The position numbers and the translations under genes were made by a program. From Amycolatopsis sacchari (lineage in GTDB: Bacteria; Actinomycetota; Actinomycetes; Mycobacteriales; Pseudonocardiaceae), in NCBI RefSeq assembly GCF_900114035.1, contig NZ_FORP01000005.1, positions 1 through 64,000 of the forward strand: a DNA stretch of 64,000 nucleotides. Reading direction: 5' to 3'. How positions within the stretch are numbered: position 1 is the stretch's first letter; every line of letters starts with the position of its first letter. The notes under the pieces are model-generated. The model was not told the DNA's origin. It ran no database searches and saw nothing but the letters and a program-made list of their open reading frames with translations. Positions 50,708 to 59,736 of the stretch are shown here, piece by piece.

Positions 50708-50713
50708 GGACTC

Positions 50714-51454
50714 ATGGACCGTTCCATCCTCAGCAGGCCGGGCCCTGACCCCGACGAAGTCGTCCGGTACGGGGCGAGTCCGGACCAGGTGGCCGACATC
50801 TGGCGCCCGCGCGAGGTCCGTCACCCCGCTCTTGTCCTGATCCACGGCGGTTTCTGGCGCCCGCGCTACGACCGCACGCATACCCGGCCGATGGCGGCAG
50901 CGTTGCGTGCCGAGGGGTGGCCGGTCGCGTCCCTGGAGTACCGGCGTGAGCCGGGAAACCCCGACGCCTACACCGAGGACGTCAAGCGGGCGCTGGAGTT
51001 CCTGTCCGGCGAGCTGCCGGGGGAGGGTGTCGTGCTCGCAGGGCATTCCGCGGGCGGCCACCTCGCGCTGTGGGTCGCGGCGACATGCCCGCCCGCCGGG
51101 CTGCTGGGCACGGTCGCGCTCGCCCCGGTGGCCGACCTGCGGCAGGCGGACGACGCGAACCTGGGCGATGGCGCGGTGGGCGCGTTCCTCGGCGGCCCCG
51201 CCGAATCCCGTCCTGACCTCGACCCCGTGCGGCTCGACGAGCCCGCCGCACCTGTGGCGCTGGTCCACGGCACCGAAGACACCGGTGTGCCGTCGTCAGT
51301 AAGTAAGTCCTATGTAGACTCCCATCCGCGCGCCCGACTGGTGCTGCTGCCGGGCATCGCGCACTTCGAGCTCATCGACCCGGGGAGCGCAGCGTGGCCT
51401 CGGGTGCTGCGCGAGCTCGACGCGGCCGGAAGGCCAGCACGGCGCCCAGGCTGA
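50714..51454 (+). CDS. Alpha/beta hydrolase (kynurenine formamidase-like/BD-FAE type)
   Basis: A 246-residue hydrolase. PALVLIHGGFWRPRYDRTHT carries the HGG(F)W motif typical of kynurenine formamidases and feruloyl-esterase-like BD-FAE proteins. The Ser nucleophile is in VLAGHSAGGHLALW, the Asp in HGTEDTGVP and the His in PGIAHFELID. No tryptophan-catabolic genes are nearby, so the substrate is open. The last 83 bp overlap the convergent transporter gene. Confidence 0.87.
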   Translation: MDRSILSRPGPDPDEVVRYGASPDQVADIWRPREVRHPALVLIHGGFWRPRYDRTHTRPMAAALRAEGWPVASLEYRREPGNPDAYTEDVKRALEFLSGELPGEGVVLAGHSAGGHLALWVAATCPPAGLLGTVALAPVADLRQADDANLGDGAVGAFLGGPAESRPDLDPVRLDEPAAPVALVHGTEDTGVPSSVSKSYVDSHPRARLVLLPGIAHFELIDPGSAAWPRVLRELDAAGRPARRPG

Positions 51455-52664
51455 GCAACGCCACCGCGACCATGTACAGCGAGACCGACAGCGAGGTGCC
51501 GGTCGCGTTGCGCAGCGCGGTCGCGATCAGCGGGGCGAACCCGCCGCCCAGCACCGCTCCCACCGCGTAGGAGAACGACGCGCCGCTGTACCGGTGGCGC
51601 GGCTCGAACAGCTCCGAGTACAGCGCCGACTGCGGCCCGTACGTCGCGCCGAGCCCGATGTTGAGCACGACGACCGCGACGACGAGCAACACGGGCTGGC
51701 GCGTGTCGACGAGCAGGAAGAACGGCACCGGCCACAGCACGAGCAGCACCGAACCCCACAGGTACACGGGTTTTCGCCCCACGCGGTCGGACCACGTCGC
51801 CGCCGCCACGATGCTCGCGAGCCACGTGACGCTGCCGATGATCACCACCACGAGCATCGTGGCGTTGCTCAGCTTCAGCACCGACGTGCCGTACGACAAC
51901 AGGTACGCGAGGAACACGTACCCGATCGCGGTGTTGGCGATGAAACTCCCCGACGCCACCAGCACTTCGCGCGGCTTCTCCCGCAGCACCTCGACGATCG
52001 GACGGCTCGCGCGCGCCTGCTCCCGCTCCAGCGCGGCGAACACCGGGGTTTCCTCCAGCCGCAAGCGGATCACCAGTCCGACGGCGACCAGCAGGATGCT
52101 GAACAGGAACGGCAGCCGCCAGCCCCAGTCGCGGAACTGCTCCTGGCTGAGCGCGTTCGTGAGCACGAAGAACACCAGCTGCGCCAGTATCAGCCCGGCG
52201 GGCACGCCGATCTGGGAGAAGGAGCCGTACCGCCCGCGGTGCCGCTCCGGCGCGTGCTCGACGGCCATCAGGGCGGCGCCGCCCCATTCGCCGCCCGCGG
52301 ACAGCCCCTGCAGCAGCCGCAGCACCAGCAGCAGCACCGGGGCGAGCACACCGGCCGTGCCATAGGTGGGCAGCAGACCAACCCCGATCGTTGCGAAACC
52401 CATGAGCAGCAGGGAAAGCACGAGCATCGCCTTGCGCCCGACGCGGTCGCCGAAGTGGCCCCACACGATGCCGCCGACGGGCCGGGCGAGGAACCCGACC
52501 CCCAGCGTGGCGAACGCGGCCAGCGTGCCGGACGCGGGGGAGAGCGTGCTGAAGAACAGCTTGCCGAAGACGAGCGCCGTGGCCGTGCTGTAGATGAAGT
52601 AGTCGTACCACTCGATGGTCGTCCCGATCGCGCTCGCCACCGCGACGCGCCGCAGCTGGTTCAT
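51372..52664 (-). CDS. MFS transporter, metabolite:H+ symporter (MHS/ShiA-like) family
   Basis: A 430-residue membrane protein with twelve hydrophobic segments. GTTIEWYDYFIYSTATALVF at the N-terminus, GFLARPVGGIVWGHFGDRVG, the LRLLQGLSAGGEWGGAALMA segment and RLRLEETPVF in the central loop are typical of MHS symporters for shikimate, proline/betaine, citrate or ketoglutarate. The substrate cannot be told. The ATG at 52664 was preferred over a GTG six bases upstream because a GAGGGGG site is better spaced. Its C-terminal codons overlap the hydrolase gene by 83 bp. Confidence 0.9.
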   Translation of the reverse strand: MNQLRRVAVASAIGTTIEWYDYFIYSTATALVFGKLFFSTLSPASGTLAAFATLGVGFLARPVGGIVWGHFGDRVGRKAMLVLSLLLMGFATIGVGLLPTYGTAGVLAPVLLLVLRLLQGLSAGGEWGGAALMAVEHAPERHRGRYGSFSQIGVPAGLILAQLVFFVLTNALSQEQFRDWGWRLPFLFSILLVAVGLVIRLRLEETPVFAALEREQARASRPIVEVLREKPREVLVASGSFIANTAIGYVFLAYLLSYGTSVLKLSNATMLVVVIIGSVTWLASIVAAATWSDRVGRKPVYLWGSVLLVLWPVPFFLLVDTRQPVLLVVAVVVLNIGLGATYGPQSALYSELFEPRHRYSGASFSYAVGAVLGGGFAPLIATALRNATGTSLSVSLYMVAVALLSLGAVLAFRPRRARAAPEATLRSPGR

Positions 52665-52771
52665 GCTCACCCCCCTCGTGTCACCACCGATGATGGCACG
52701 GATGAACCCCCGAGAAAATCTGTCTTTAGTTGGATTGAGTCCCGCCCGGATCAGGAGTTAGCTGAACGACC

Positions 52772-54922
52772 ATGGCGACTTCGAGACGGAAGTTCCTCCG
52801 GGCGGCGGCACTGGTGGGGGCGACAGCGGCGGCAGCACCGCTGCCCGCCGTGGCGGGCGCGCAGCCGGGTTCCGCCGCGCCCGGCGGACCTGGCGCGGAC
52901 ACGACGTTCACGCCGGCCGACAAGCTCGGTTTCGGCACGGCGCGGTCGGCGAGCCCGGTGTGGTTCACGTTGCAGGGCGGGCGGCTTTCCGAGGTGTACC
53001 ACCCGGATCTGAGCACGCCGGCCAGCCGTGAGACGCAGTGGATCGTGACCGATGGCCAGTCCTTCGTCGAGCGCGTGTCCGACGTCGCGCACCGCACGGA
53101 GCTGCCCGATCCCCGCGTCCCGGCGTATCGCCAGACCGCGACGGGCACCGGCTGGACGTTGAGCACGCGGTACGTGACGGATCCCGAGCGGGCGAGTGTG
53201 CTGCTGGAGGTGGAGTTCCACGCCACCCGCCCGCTGCACGTGTTCGTGCTGCACGATCCGGCGCTGGGTGGCGAGGGTACGGCGGACAGCGCTTTCCCGC
53301 TCGGCGGCGCGCTCGTCGCGACGGATTCGGTCACGGCGAGCGCGGTGCTGGCCGCGGGCGGTTTCGCGGAGTCGACGGTGGGCTACGCCGGGGTCAACGA
53401 CGGCTGGACGGAGCTGTCCGCCAACCGGGGCAGGCTCGCGCACCACTACGCGACGGCCGGGCCGGGCAACGTCGTGCAGCTCGGGCGCCTGCGCCTGGAC
53501 GGCCGGGCGCGCACGCGGGAACTCGTCGCGCTCGGGTTCGGTGCGGCACCGGACGAGGCGGTGCGCGCGGCCCGAACGTCGTTGTCGCGGGGTTTTCCCG
53601 CTGTATCGGCCGCGTACGCCGCGGGCTGGCGCCGGTACCTCGCGGGCCTGCCCGCCGCGCCGAAGGAGGCCGACGCGAGGTTGCACAGCGTCTCCGTGCT
53701 CGCGCTCGCGTGCAGCGAGGACAAGCGGAACCCGGGAGCGTTCATCGCTTCGCCGAGCATGCCGTGGGCCTTCGGCTTCGATCGGGCGGTGGCGCCGGAA
53801 TACGGTTCGTACCACCTGGTGTGGCCGCGTGACCTGTACCAGATCGCGACGGGGCTGCTCGCCGCCGGTGACCGTGCCGCCGCCGAGCGCGCGCTGGACT
53901 ACCTGCTGCGCATCCAGCAGCCGGACGGGCACTGGGCGCAGAACACGACGGTCACGGGGGAGCCGTTCTGGACGTCCGTCCAGCTGGATGAGACGGCCGC
54001 GCCCATGCTGCTGGCCTGGCTGCTCGGCCGGTATGACGGGCCAACGCTGGACAAGCTCGCCCGCGGCGGGGATTTCCTGTTGTCCTTCAGCAAGGACGGG
54101 CATCACTCGCCGTGGACGGAACAGGAGCGCTGGGAGGAGCAGAACGGGTATTCGCCGTCCACGATCGCGTCGGTGATCGCAGGGCTGGTGTGTCTGGCGG
54201 ACCTGCTGGAACGGGCGGGCCGCGATGCCACACGCTACCTCTCGGCGGCCGACGAGTGGGCCGCCGCCGTGGACGGCTGGACGGTCACGCACACCGGCCC
54301 GTACTCGCCGCGGCCGTACTACACACGCCTGACGAAGGACGGCAACCCGGACGCGGGAACGACGTACAACCTGGGCAACAACAACCCCGGCGAGGTCGAC
54401 CAGCGAGCGGTCGTGGACGCGGGTTTCCTGGAACTGGTGCGGCTCGGTATCAAGCGAGCGGACGACGTGATCGTGCGCAACTCCCTCGCGGTTGTCGACG
54501 CGCAGATCTCGACGCTCACGCCGTCGGGGCGGCACTGGCACCGCTACAGCAGCGACGGCTACGGGGAGCAGGCCGACGGCGGGCCGTGGGACGTGAACCG
54601 GCCAGATCTGCAGCGCACGTACGGCCGCCTGTGGCCGATCTTCGCCGGGGAGCGCGGGGAGTACGAATTGCTGCAGGGCCAACGCGCCGCCGCCGCAGGA
54701 CGGCTCGCCGATATGGCGAAGTGCGCGGGCCCGACGGGGTTGTTGCCGGAGCAGGTGTGGGACACGAACTCGCCGTACCCGCGAGTGCGCCCAGGCACGC
54801 CCACAGCGTCGGCGACACCGCTGGCGTGGACCCACGCCCAGTACCTGCGCCTAGCGTGGTCCGTCCACAAGGGACGGCCGGTGGAGTACCCGGAGGTGGT
54901 GGCAAGACGATACCTCCGATGA
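52772..54922 (+). CDS. Tat-exported GH15 glucoamylase/glucodextranase-like enzyme
   Basis: A 716-residue secreted glycoside hydrolase. The Tat signal is SRRKFLRAAALVGATAAAAP with cleavage near residues 30-35. An N-terminal beta-sandwich (about 45-290, ADKLGFGTARSASPVWFTL) precedes the (alpha/alpha)6 catalytic domain (about 300-710). Catalytic-site motifs are YHLVWPRDLYQIATGLLAAG, the general acid Glu in QERWEEQNGYSPST and the general base Glu in TGLLPEQVWD. It releases glucose from alpha-glucans or dextran outside the cell. Stand-alone gene. Confidence 0.92.
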   Translation: MATSRRKFLRAAALVGATAAAAPLPAVAGAQPGSAAPGGPGADTTFTPADKLGFGTARSASPVWFTLQGGRLSEVYHPDLSTPASRETQWIVTDGQSFVERVSDVAHRTELPDPRVPAYRQTATGTGWTLSTRYVTDPERASVLLEVEFHATRPLHVFVLHDPALGGEGTADSAFPLGGALVATDSVTASAVLAAGGFAESTVGYAGVNDGWTELSANRGRLAHHYATAGPGNVVQLGRLRLDGRARTRELVALGFGAAPDEAVRAARTSLSRGFPAVSAAYAAGWRRYLAGLPAAPKEADARLHSVSVLALACSEDKRNPGAFIASPSMPWAFGFDRAVAPEYGSYHLVWPRDLYQIATGLLAAGDRAAAERALDYLLRIQQPDGHWAQNTTVTGEPFWTSVQLDETAAPMLLAWLLGRYDGPTLDKLARGGDFLLSFSKDGHHSPWTEQERWEEQNGYSPSTIASVIAGLVCLADLLERAGRDATRYLSAADEWAAAVDGWTVTHTGPYSPRPYYTRLTKDGNPDAGTTYNLGNNNPGEVDQRAVVDAGFLELVRLGIKRADDVIVRNSLAVVDAQISTLTPSGRHWHRYSSDGYGEQADGGPWDVNRPDLQRTYGRLWPIFAGERGEYELLQGQRAAAAGRLADMAKCAGPTGLLPEQVWDTNSPYPRVRPGTPTASATPLAWTHAQYLRLAWSVHKGRPVEYPEVVARRYLR

Positions 54923-55162
54923 CCGTGATCGATGACCGATGCGACGGCGGCTCGGTGGGCTCGGATAGCGGGCGGCCGCGTAGCGTTCCTGGCGGGCTGG
55001 TCGTTCCTGGGAATGTCGCCGTCGGCACGGCCACGAACGCCGAGTGCCGCCACAGCAGCCGGGACGAGCTCGATGGCCAGTTGTGGCCGCATCTCTGACG
55101 CCAGTGCTTCCACAGCAGCCCGGACGGCTTGGCGGGCACGCTGCCGGTGCGGCCACGACCGG
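54923..55162. other. Spacer between convergent genes, no gene seen
   Basis: No start-supported gene. On the minus strand around 55000-55150 a short helical-looking stretch (AVEALASEMRPQLAIELVP) is readable but has no start or family match, so it may be chance or a worn gene remnant. Confidence 0.45.
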
Positions 55163-55663
55163 TCAGTGATGCCACGGCAGCTGGACCGGCTCGGCGGGCA
55201 TCCGGCCGTCGGCGAGGTCGCGGACCAGCGCGGCGAGCCCGAAGGGGTAGACGGGCTCGGAAATCCCCGCCAATTCGTCGATCGGCCACCAGTGGTGCCC
55301 GACGAGGTAGCGGCTTTCGCCCGCTTCCCAGCCGCTGGTGTCGACGTCGTGCGCGTCGACGCGGTGGAAGAAGAAGTCGTCGCGGAAGATGCCCCGTGCC
55401 CAGTCGAACTCGGCGTAACCCGACGTGTGCGCGACGACCGGGCCGAGCTGGTCCGGTGTGCGGATAAGCCCGGTTTCCTCGCGCAGCTCCCGCGCCGCGG
55501 CTTCGGCCGGCGTCTCGCCCCGGTCCACGCCGCCACCGGGCGTGAGCCAGTAGTAGCCGCCGGACGGATCGCGGAAGTTCAGCAGGCCGTGGAACAACAA
55601 CAGCCGGTCCCGCTCGTCGAGCAACAGCACGCGCGCCGAGCGCCGCCGGTAGCGTTCGATCAT
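55163..55663 (-). CDS. NUDIX hydrolase
   Basis: A 166-residue pyrophosphohydrolase. The Nudix box lies at about residues 43-65: it begins [14 protein letters not shown] and ends [10 protein letters not shown], with all conserved Gly and Glu residues. [20 protein letters not shown] at the N-terminus is typical of the MutT/ADP-ribose-like subgroup. Substrate unknown, probably a nucleotide derivative. The ATG lacks a clear ribosome site. Confidence 0.9.
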   Translation of the reverse strand: MIERYRRRSARVLLLDERDRLLLFHGLLNFRDPSGGYYWLTPGGGVDRGETPAEAAARELREETGLIRTPDQLGPVVAHTSGYAEFDWARGIFRDDFFFHRVDAHDVDTSGWEAGESRYLVGHHWWPIDELAGISEPVYPFGLAALVRDLADGRMPAEPVQLPWHH

Positions 55664-56589
55664 GCCGCCAGTCAAGCACGACGTACCCGGCAGCGCGGAC
55701 AGGGTTGGCCAGGTGGGATCGACGGCCGGTAGTCGGGAAGGGGCTGCTGCCACCGGGCAGCCGACACCGCGGAATGGCGGTCGCCGGGCACGGCAGTCGG
55801 TTGGGCGGCACGGTCGGTGGGGGCTGCGGCCGGTTGCGGAGGAGGTCGGTGGGATTCGCGGTTGGTTGCGAGGCGATGGGGTTGCGGGGTGAGGGGGGCG
55901 GGGTCTGTGGCCGGTTGCTGCAGCGAGGCGGGTGGGATTCGCGGTTGGTTGCGCGGCGAGGCGGGTGGAGTTGCCGTCGGTAGGGGGCGATGGGCTTCTC
56001 GGCTGGTTGAGGGGCGCGGCCGGTGGACGGCGCTTGGTTGCGCTGGCGAGGCCGATGGGACCCGCCATCGGTTCGGGGCGAGCCCGGTCGCTGGCTCCGT
56101 TCGCTACGACCTCGCTGCCCCGCTCCGATTCCCGGTACGCCATCCCGCGCCCGCCACGGAACCGTTGCCCTGCTTCCAGCTGCCCTCCGCTGAAGCCTTG
56201 TCGCCCCGCCCTCCATGCCGTCCGAGCGCCGGCCACCGAACCGCTGACCCACACGAGCCCGCCACGTAACCGCTGGCCGTGCTTCCGGCCTCGCCGTGCC
56301 TATCCGAGCGCTGGCCCTCGCCCCGCCCGGCATGCCATCCGAACCCCGCCTCGCGATGCGATCCGCGCCCTCGCCACGGCATCCACGCCCGCTCCCAGCC
56401 CCGTCATGCCATCCAAGCGTCCGCCCCCACCCCGCCCCGGCCCCAGCCCCGCCCCGCCATGCCATCCGTCTGTCCGTCACGTAGCCCACCCCCGCCGCAC
56501 CGAGAACTGAACCGATGTCACCTGCCTGGAGGTGTGCGGCCGCCGACCGCTGCTCTATGGTCTAGTCCACTGACGCCGGGAGGTGTGCC
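55664..56589. repeat. Low-complexity spacer with degenerate repeats, no gene seen
   Basis: This 926-bp stretch is G-rich on the plus strand to about 56020 and C-rich from about 56110 to 56490. A 23-bp direct repeat beginning GGTGGGATTCGCGGTTGG occurs at 55848-55870 and 55931-55953. The C-rich part holds many copies of CCATCC/CCATGCC (for example GCCATGCCATCC). Long open frames on both strands result from the composition. GGGAGG at 56579-56584 is the ribosome site of the next gene, and TATGGT (56555-56560) is a possible -10 box. Confidence 0.6.
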
Positions 56590-58872
56590 ATGCCACGGAG
56601 GCTGGGCGTACTGCTGCTCGCCGCTTTGCTGTCCCTCTTGCTGGGCGGGGTCGCGAGTGCCGAGACGGACTACACGCAGAGCATCACGCAGCTCGACGCC
56701 GGCCGGGCGCAGATCTCGTTCACCCCCGTCACCCCGGCGGCCTACGTCGACGTGCACTACCTCGTCAACGGCACGGGCCAGCAGAACGTCCGGATGACCA
56801 ACAACTCCGGCACGTGGCAGCACACCGTCAGCTCCCTGAGCAGCGGCACCACCCTCGAGTACTGGTTCACCTACGAAAAGAACGGCCCGCAGTACGACTC
56901 ACCGCACTACACGTACACGCAGGGCTCCGGCACGACCTCCGTGGCGGCACCGGTCTTCAGCCCCGGCGGGGGCACCTTCGCCACGGCGCAAACCGTCACC
57001 CTGAGCGTCGCCACCGCCGGGGCGCAGATCCGGTACACAGTGGACGGTTCCACGCCTACCGCCTCCTCGCCGCTGTACAGCGCACCGCTGAGCATCGCGA
57101 AGACCACGACCGTGAAGGCCATCGGCGTGAAGAGCGGGCTCGCCGACTCCGCGGTCGTCACCGCGACCTACACGATCGGCCTGGCTTCGGCCACCTGCCC
57201 TGCGCAACCCGACGTCCCGAACTTCGGGTCGAACGTGCGCATCTTCGACCCGTCGATGTCGTCGGCGAGCATCCAGTCCCAGCTCGACGCGGACTTCAAC
57301 GCGCTGAAGGACACCCAGACCGCCCAGTTCTCCAACGGCCGCGTCGCCCACCTGTTCAAGCCCGGCACGTACTCCGTGCACGACAACGTCGGCTACTACA
57401 CCTCCGTCGCGGGCCTGGGGCAGAACCCGGGTGACGTGACCATCAACGGCGACGTCACCGTGGACGCCTTCAACGCCTCCGACGCCGGGAACGCGACGCA
57501 GAACTTCTGGCGCTCCGCCGAGAACCTCGCCATCAACCCGTCGAGCGGATCCGACCGGTGGGCCGTCGCGCAGGCCGCGCCGTTCCGCCGCATCGACGTG
57601 CGGGGCGGCCTGCAGCTGTACCCGGCGAGCTACGGCTGGGCCAGCGGCGGCTACGTCGCCGACACGCGCGTCTCCGGCCAGGCGGCCTCGGTTTCGCAAC
57701 AGCAGTGGTACACGCGGGACAGCAGCCTCGGCAGCTGGTCCGGCGGCGTGTGGAACATGGTCTTCTCCGGCACGACGGGCGCACCGCCGACCACGTTCCC
57801 CAACCCGCCCGAAACCACCCTGGCCACCACACCGGTCTCCCGCGACGTGCCGTACCTCTACCTCGACGGCAGCGGCAAGTACCGCGTGTTCCTGCCTTCC
57901 CTGCGCACCAACGCCTCCGGACCGAGCTGGGCCAACGGCAGCACGCCGGGCACCTCGCTGCCGATGAGCCAGTTCTACGTCGTCAAACCGGGCGACACCG
58001 CCGCGTCGATCAACAACGCGCTCGCCTCGGGCTGCGACCTGTTCTTCACGCCCGGCGTCTACCACCTGAACCAGACGCTCAACGTGACCCGCGCGAACAC
58101 CGTCGTCCTCGGCATCGGCTACCCGACGCTGGTGCCGGACAACGGGGTCGACGCCATGCACGTGTCCGATGTGGACGGAGTCCGGCTCAAGGGCCTGCTG
58201 TTCGACGCCGGCACCGTGAACTCGGCGGCGCTGCTGACGGTGGGCACGCAGGGTTCGGGCACGAGCCACGCCGGCAACCCGGTGAGCATCCAGGACGTGT
58301 TCTTCCGCATCGGCGGGCAGCTGGCCGGCAAGGCGACGACGAGCCTGGTGGTCAACAGCAACGACACGATCATCGACCACATCTGGGCGTGGCGGGCCGA
58401 TCACGGGAACGCGGGCACCGTCGGCTGGACGGTCAACACGGCCGACACCGGCCTGCTCGTCAACGGCGCCAACGTGATCGCCACCGGCCTGTTCGTCGAG
58501 CACTACCAGAAGTACGAGGTCGTCTGGAACGGGCAGAACGGCAGGACCATCTTCTTCCAGAACGAAATGCCCTACGACGTGCCGAACCAGGCCTCGTGGA
58601 ACAGCGGGGTGAACGGGTACGCGGCGTACAAGGTCGCACCCGGAGTCACCAGCCACGAGGCGTGGGGGCTGGGCAGCTACTGCTTCTTCAACACCAACCC
58701 GTCGGTCAACGCCTACCACGCGTTCGAGGTGCCGAACACCGCGGGCGTGCGGTTCCACAGCCTCGCCACGGTTTCGCTCAACTACCAGGGCACGATCACA
58801 CACATCATCAACGACACGGGAGCGGTCACGCCCTCGGGGACGACGCCGAGCAACCTCGTGAGCTACCCCTGA
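56590..58872 (+). CDS. Secreted CBM56-like / chitobiase-C-like / beta-helix glycan-acting protein
   Basis: A 760-residue exported protein. A signal peptide covers residues 1-24 (ending GGVASA-ET). Residues about 25-115 resemble CBM56, a beta-1,3-glucan-binding module (YTQSITQLDAGRAQISFTPV, LEYWFTYEKNGPQYDSP). Residues about 117-200 are a CHB_HEX_C_1 module (FSPGGGTFATAQTVTLSVAT, YTVDGSTPTASSPLYS). The remaining 550 residues look like a right-handed beta-helix with repeated short strands (NTVVLGIGYPTLVPDNGVDA, GVRLKGLLFDAGTVNS), as in GH55 beta-1,3-glucanases. It probably binds and may cleave fungal or plant beta-glucan; catalytic residues could not be assigned. Confidence 0.72.
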   Translation: MPRRLGVLLLAALLSLLLGGVASAETDYTQSITQLDAGRAQISFTPVTPAAYVDVHYLVNGTGQQNVRMTNNSGTWQHTVSSLSSGTTLEYWFTYEKNGPQYDSPHYTYTQGSGTTSVAAPVFSPGGGTFATAQTVTLSVATAGAQIRYTVDGSTPTASSPLYSAPLSIAKTTTVKAIGVKSGLADSAVVTATYTIGLASATCPAQPDVPNFGSNVRIFDPSMSSASIQSQLDADFNALKDTQTAQFSNGRVAHLFKPGTYSVHDNVGYYTSVAGLGQNPGDVTINGDVTVDAFNASDAGNATQNFWRSAENLAINPSSGSDRWAVAQAAPFRRIDVRGGLQLYPASYGWASGGYVADTRVSGQAASVSQQQWYTRDSSLGSWSGGVWNMVFSGTTGAPPTTFPNPPETTLATTPVSRDVPYLYLDGSGKYRVFLPSLRTNASGPSWANGSTPGTSLPMSQFYVVKPGDTAASINNALASGCDLFFTPGVYHLNQTLNVTRANTVVLGIGYPTLVPDNGVDAMHVSDVDGVRLKGLLFDAGTVNSAALLTVGTQGSGTSHAGNPVSIQDVFFRIGGQLAGKATTSLVVNSNDTIIDHIWAWRADHGNAGTVGWTVNTADTGLLVNGANVIATGLFVEHYQKYEVVWNGQNGRTIFFQNEMPYDVPNQASWNSGVNGYAAYKVAPGVTSHEAWGLGSYCFFNTNPSVNAYHAFEVPNTAGVRFHSLATVSLNYQGTITHIINDTGAVTPSGTTPSNLVSYP

Positions 58873-58884
58873 CGGCTCCAGATG

Positions 58885-58936
58885 CGGTGCGGGGTCCCTC
58901 CTCCGGGGTGGGGGCCGGGGGAGGGACCCCGCACCG
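58885..58936. terminator. Strong hairpin terminator
   Basis: A 17-bp perfect stem (CGGTGCGGGGTCCCTCC with its exact reverse complement) encloses an 18-base loop, 13 bp after the stop of the secreted protein gene. Confidence 0.85.
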
Positions 58937-59043
58937 GGGCGTCGCGGCGTGGCCGGCGCCTGATCCGGGATTTCCGGCCGCCCGGGGTTTTCCGCTCCGC
59001 CGGCCCGGGTAGGTTCGGGCGGACGCCGACAGGAGGAGGAACC

Positions 59044-59370
59044 ATGGCGGACCTGCCGCTGGCCGACTACGACCAGATCCCGCTCGGCAACCTGCGCCAC
59101 CGCATCCGTTCGCTCACCGAGCCGCAGCTGCGGGCCGTCGTCGAACACGAGTGCGCCCACGGCAACCGCGTCGCGGTGCTGGAGGTGCTGCGGGCCCGGC
59201 TCGCCGAGCTCGAGAGCGGTGCGCAGCCGTCACCCGGCCACCCCGAAAACGCTCCCGGCGCGAGCGCCACGCCCGGCGGTTCCCCCGTGAGCGAAGCGAC
59301 CGCGGCCGAGGGCAGCACGCCGCTGCGCGAGGGTGTGGCGGGCCTGACCCCGAAGCGCGGCCGGCCCTGA
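59044..59370 (+). CDS. Small hypothetical protein with DYDxxPxxxxRHRIRSL motif
   Basis: A 108-residue protein. The first 60 residues are helical and conserved-looking (LADYDQIPLGNLRHRIRSLT, EHECAHGNRVAVLEVLRARL); the rest is a disordered Pro/Gly/Ala tail. The N-terminal motif recurs in small actinobacterial proteins, some annotated DUF8129 and reported near lipid or membrane proteins. GGAGGAGG lies close before the ATG. Role unknown. Confidence 0.7.
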   Translation: MADLPLADYDQIPLGNLRHRIRSLTEPQLRAVVEHECAHGNRVAVLEVLRARLAELESGAQPSPGHPENAPGASATPGGSPVSEATAAEGSTPLREGVAGLTPKRGRP

Positions 59371-59373
59371 TCC

Positions 59374-59736
59374 TCAGGACGGGTCCGAGCGCTCCTGCGC
59401 CACGGCCGCCGGCCCGGTGAAGTGCGTGAGGGTGTTCGTGCGCTGCAGGAGCCTGTTCAGGCCCGGCTGCCGGTTGTCCAGGTGCAGCACGACGTCCGCG
59501 TCGCGCAGCTGCCGGTGGATCATCAGCAGCGTGGACAGGCCGTAGGAGTCGCAGAAGCTCAGCCGCGTGCAGTCCAGCCGCACCGCCCGCAGGCCGGGCG
59601 CCCCGCCGAGCCGCTCGGTGACCTCGTAGAGCAGCTGGTCCGCGTTGTCGTAGTCGAGGTCGCCGTCGACCGCGACACAGCCGGTGTGCGGATCGAGCAG
59701 GGTCCAGGTGCAGGTCAGCGGGCGAGGTGTGCTCAT
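59374..59736 (-). CDS. STAS-domain anti-sigma factor antagonist of the cobalamin operon
   Basis: A 120-residue STAS protein with the conserved serine in LSFCDSYGLSTLLMIH. Its ATG overlaps the stop of the cobalamin-binding protein gene (ATGA), and a phosphatase gene lies before that, so the three are one translational unit. It should be the output protein that, when dephosphorylated, binds an anti-sigma factor or another regulator. Confidence 0.9.
   Translation of the reverse strand: MSTPRPLTCTWTLLDPHTGCVAVDGDLDYDNADQLLYEVTERLGGAPGLRAVRLDCTRLSFCDSYGLSTLLMIHRQLRDADVVLHLDNRQPGLNRLLQRTNTLTHFTGPAAVAQERSDPS

Noticed and set aside
55817-56269. Possible small protein with [10 protein letters not shown]-like repeats
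   Set aside because: No ribosome site or family match; the repeats follow the DNA low-complexity pattern.
4955-58176. Recurring GTCC-N5-GGAC palindromes (4955, 6724, 15888, 34128, 47120, 58164)
   Set aside because: A rough estimate from base composition expects about three in this length, so six is not a convincing excess, and most lie in coding sequence without a common context.
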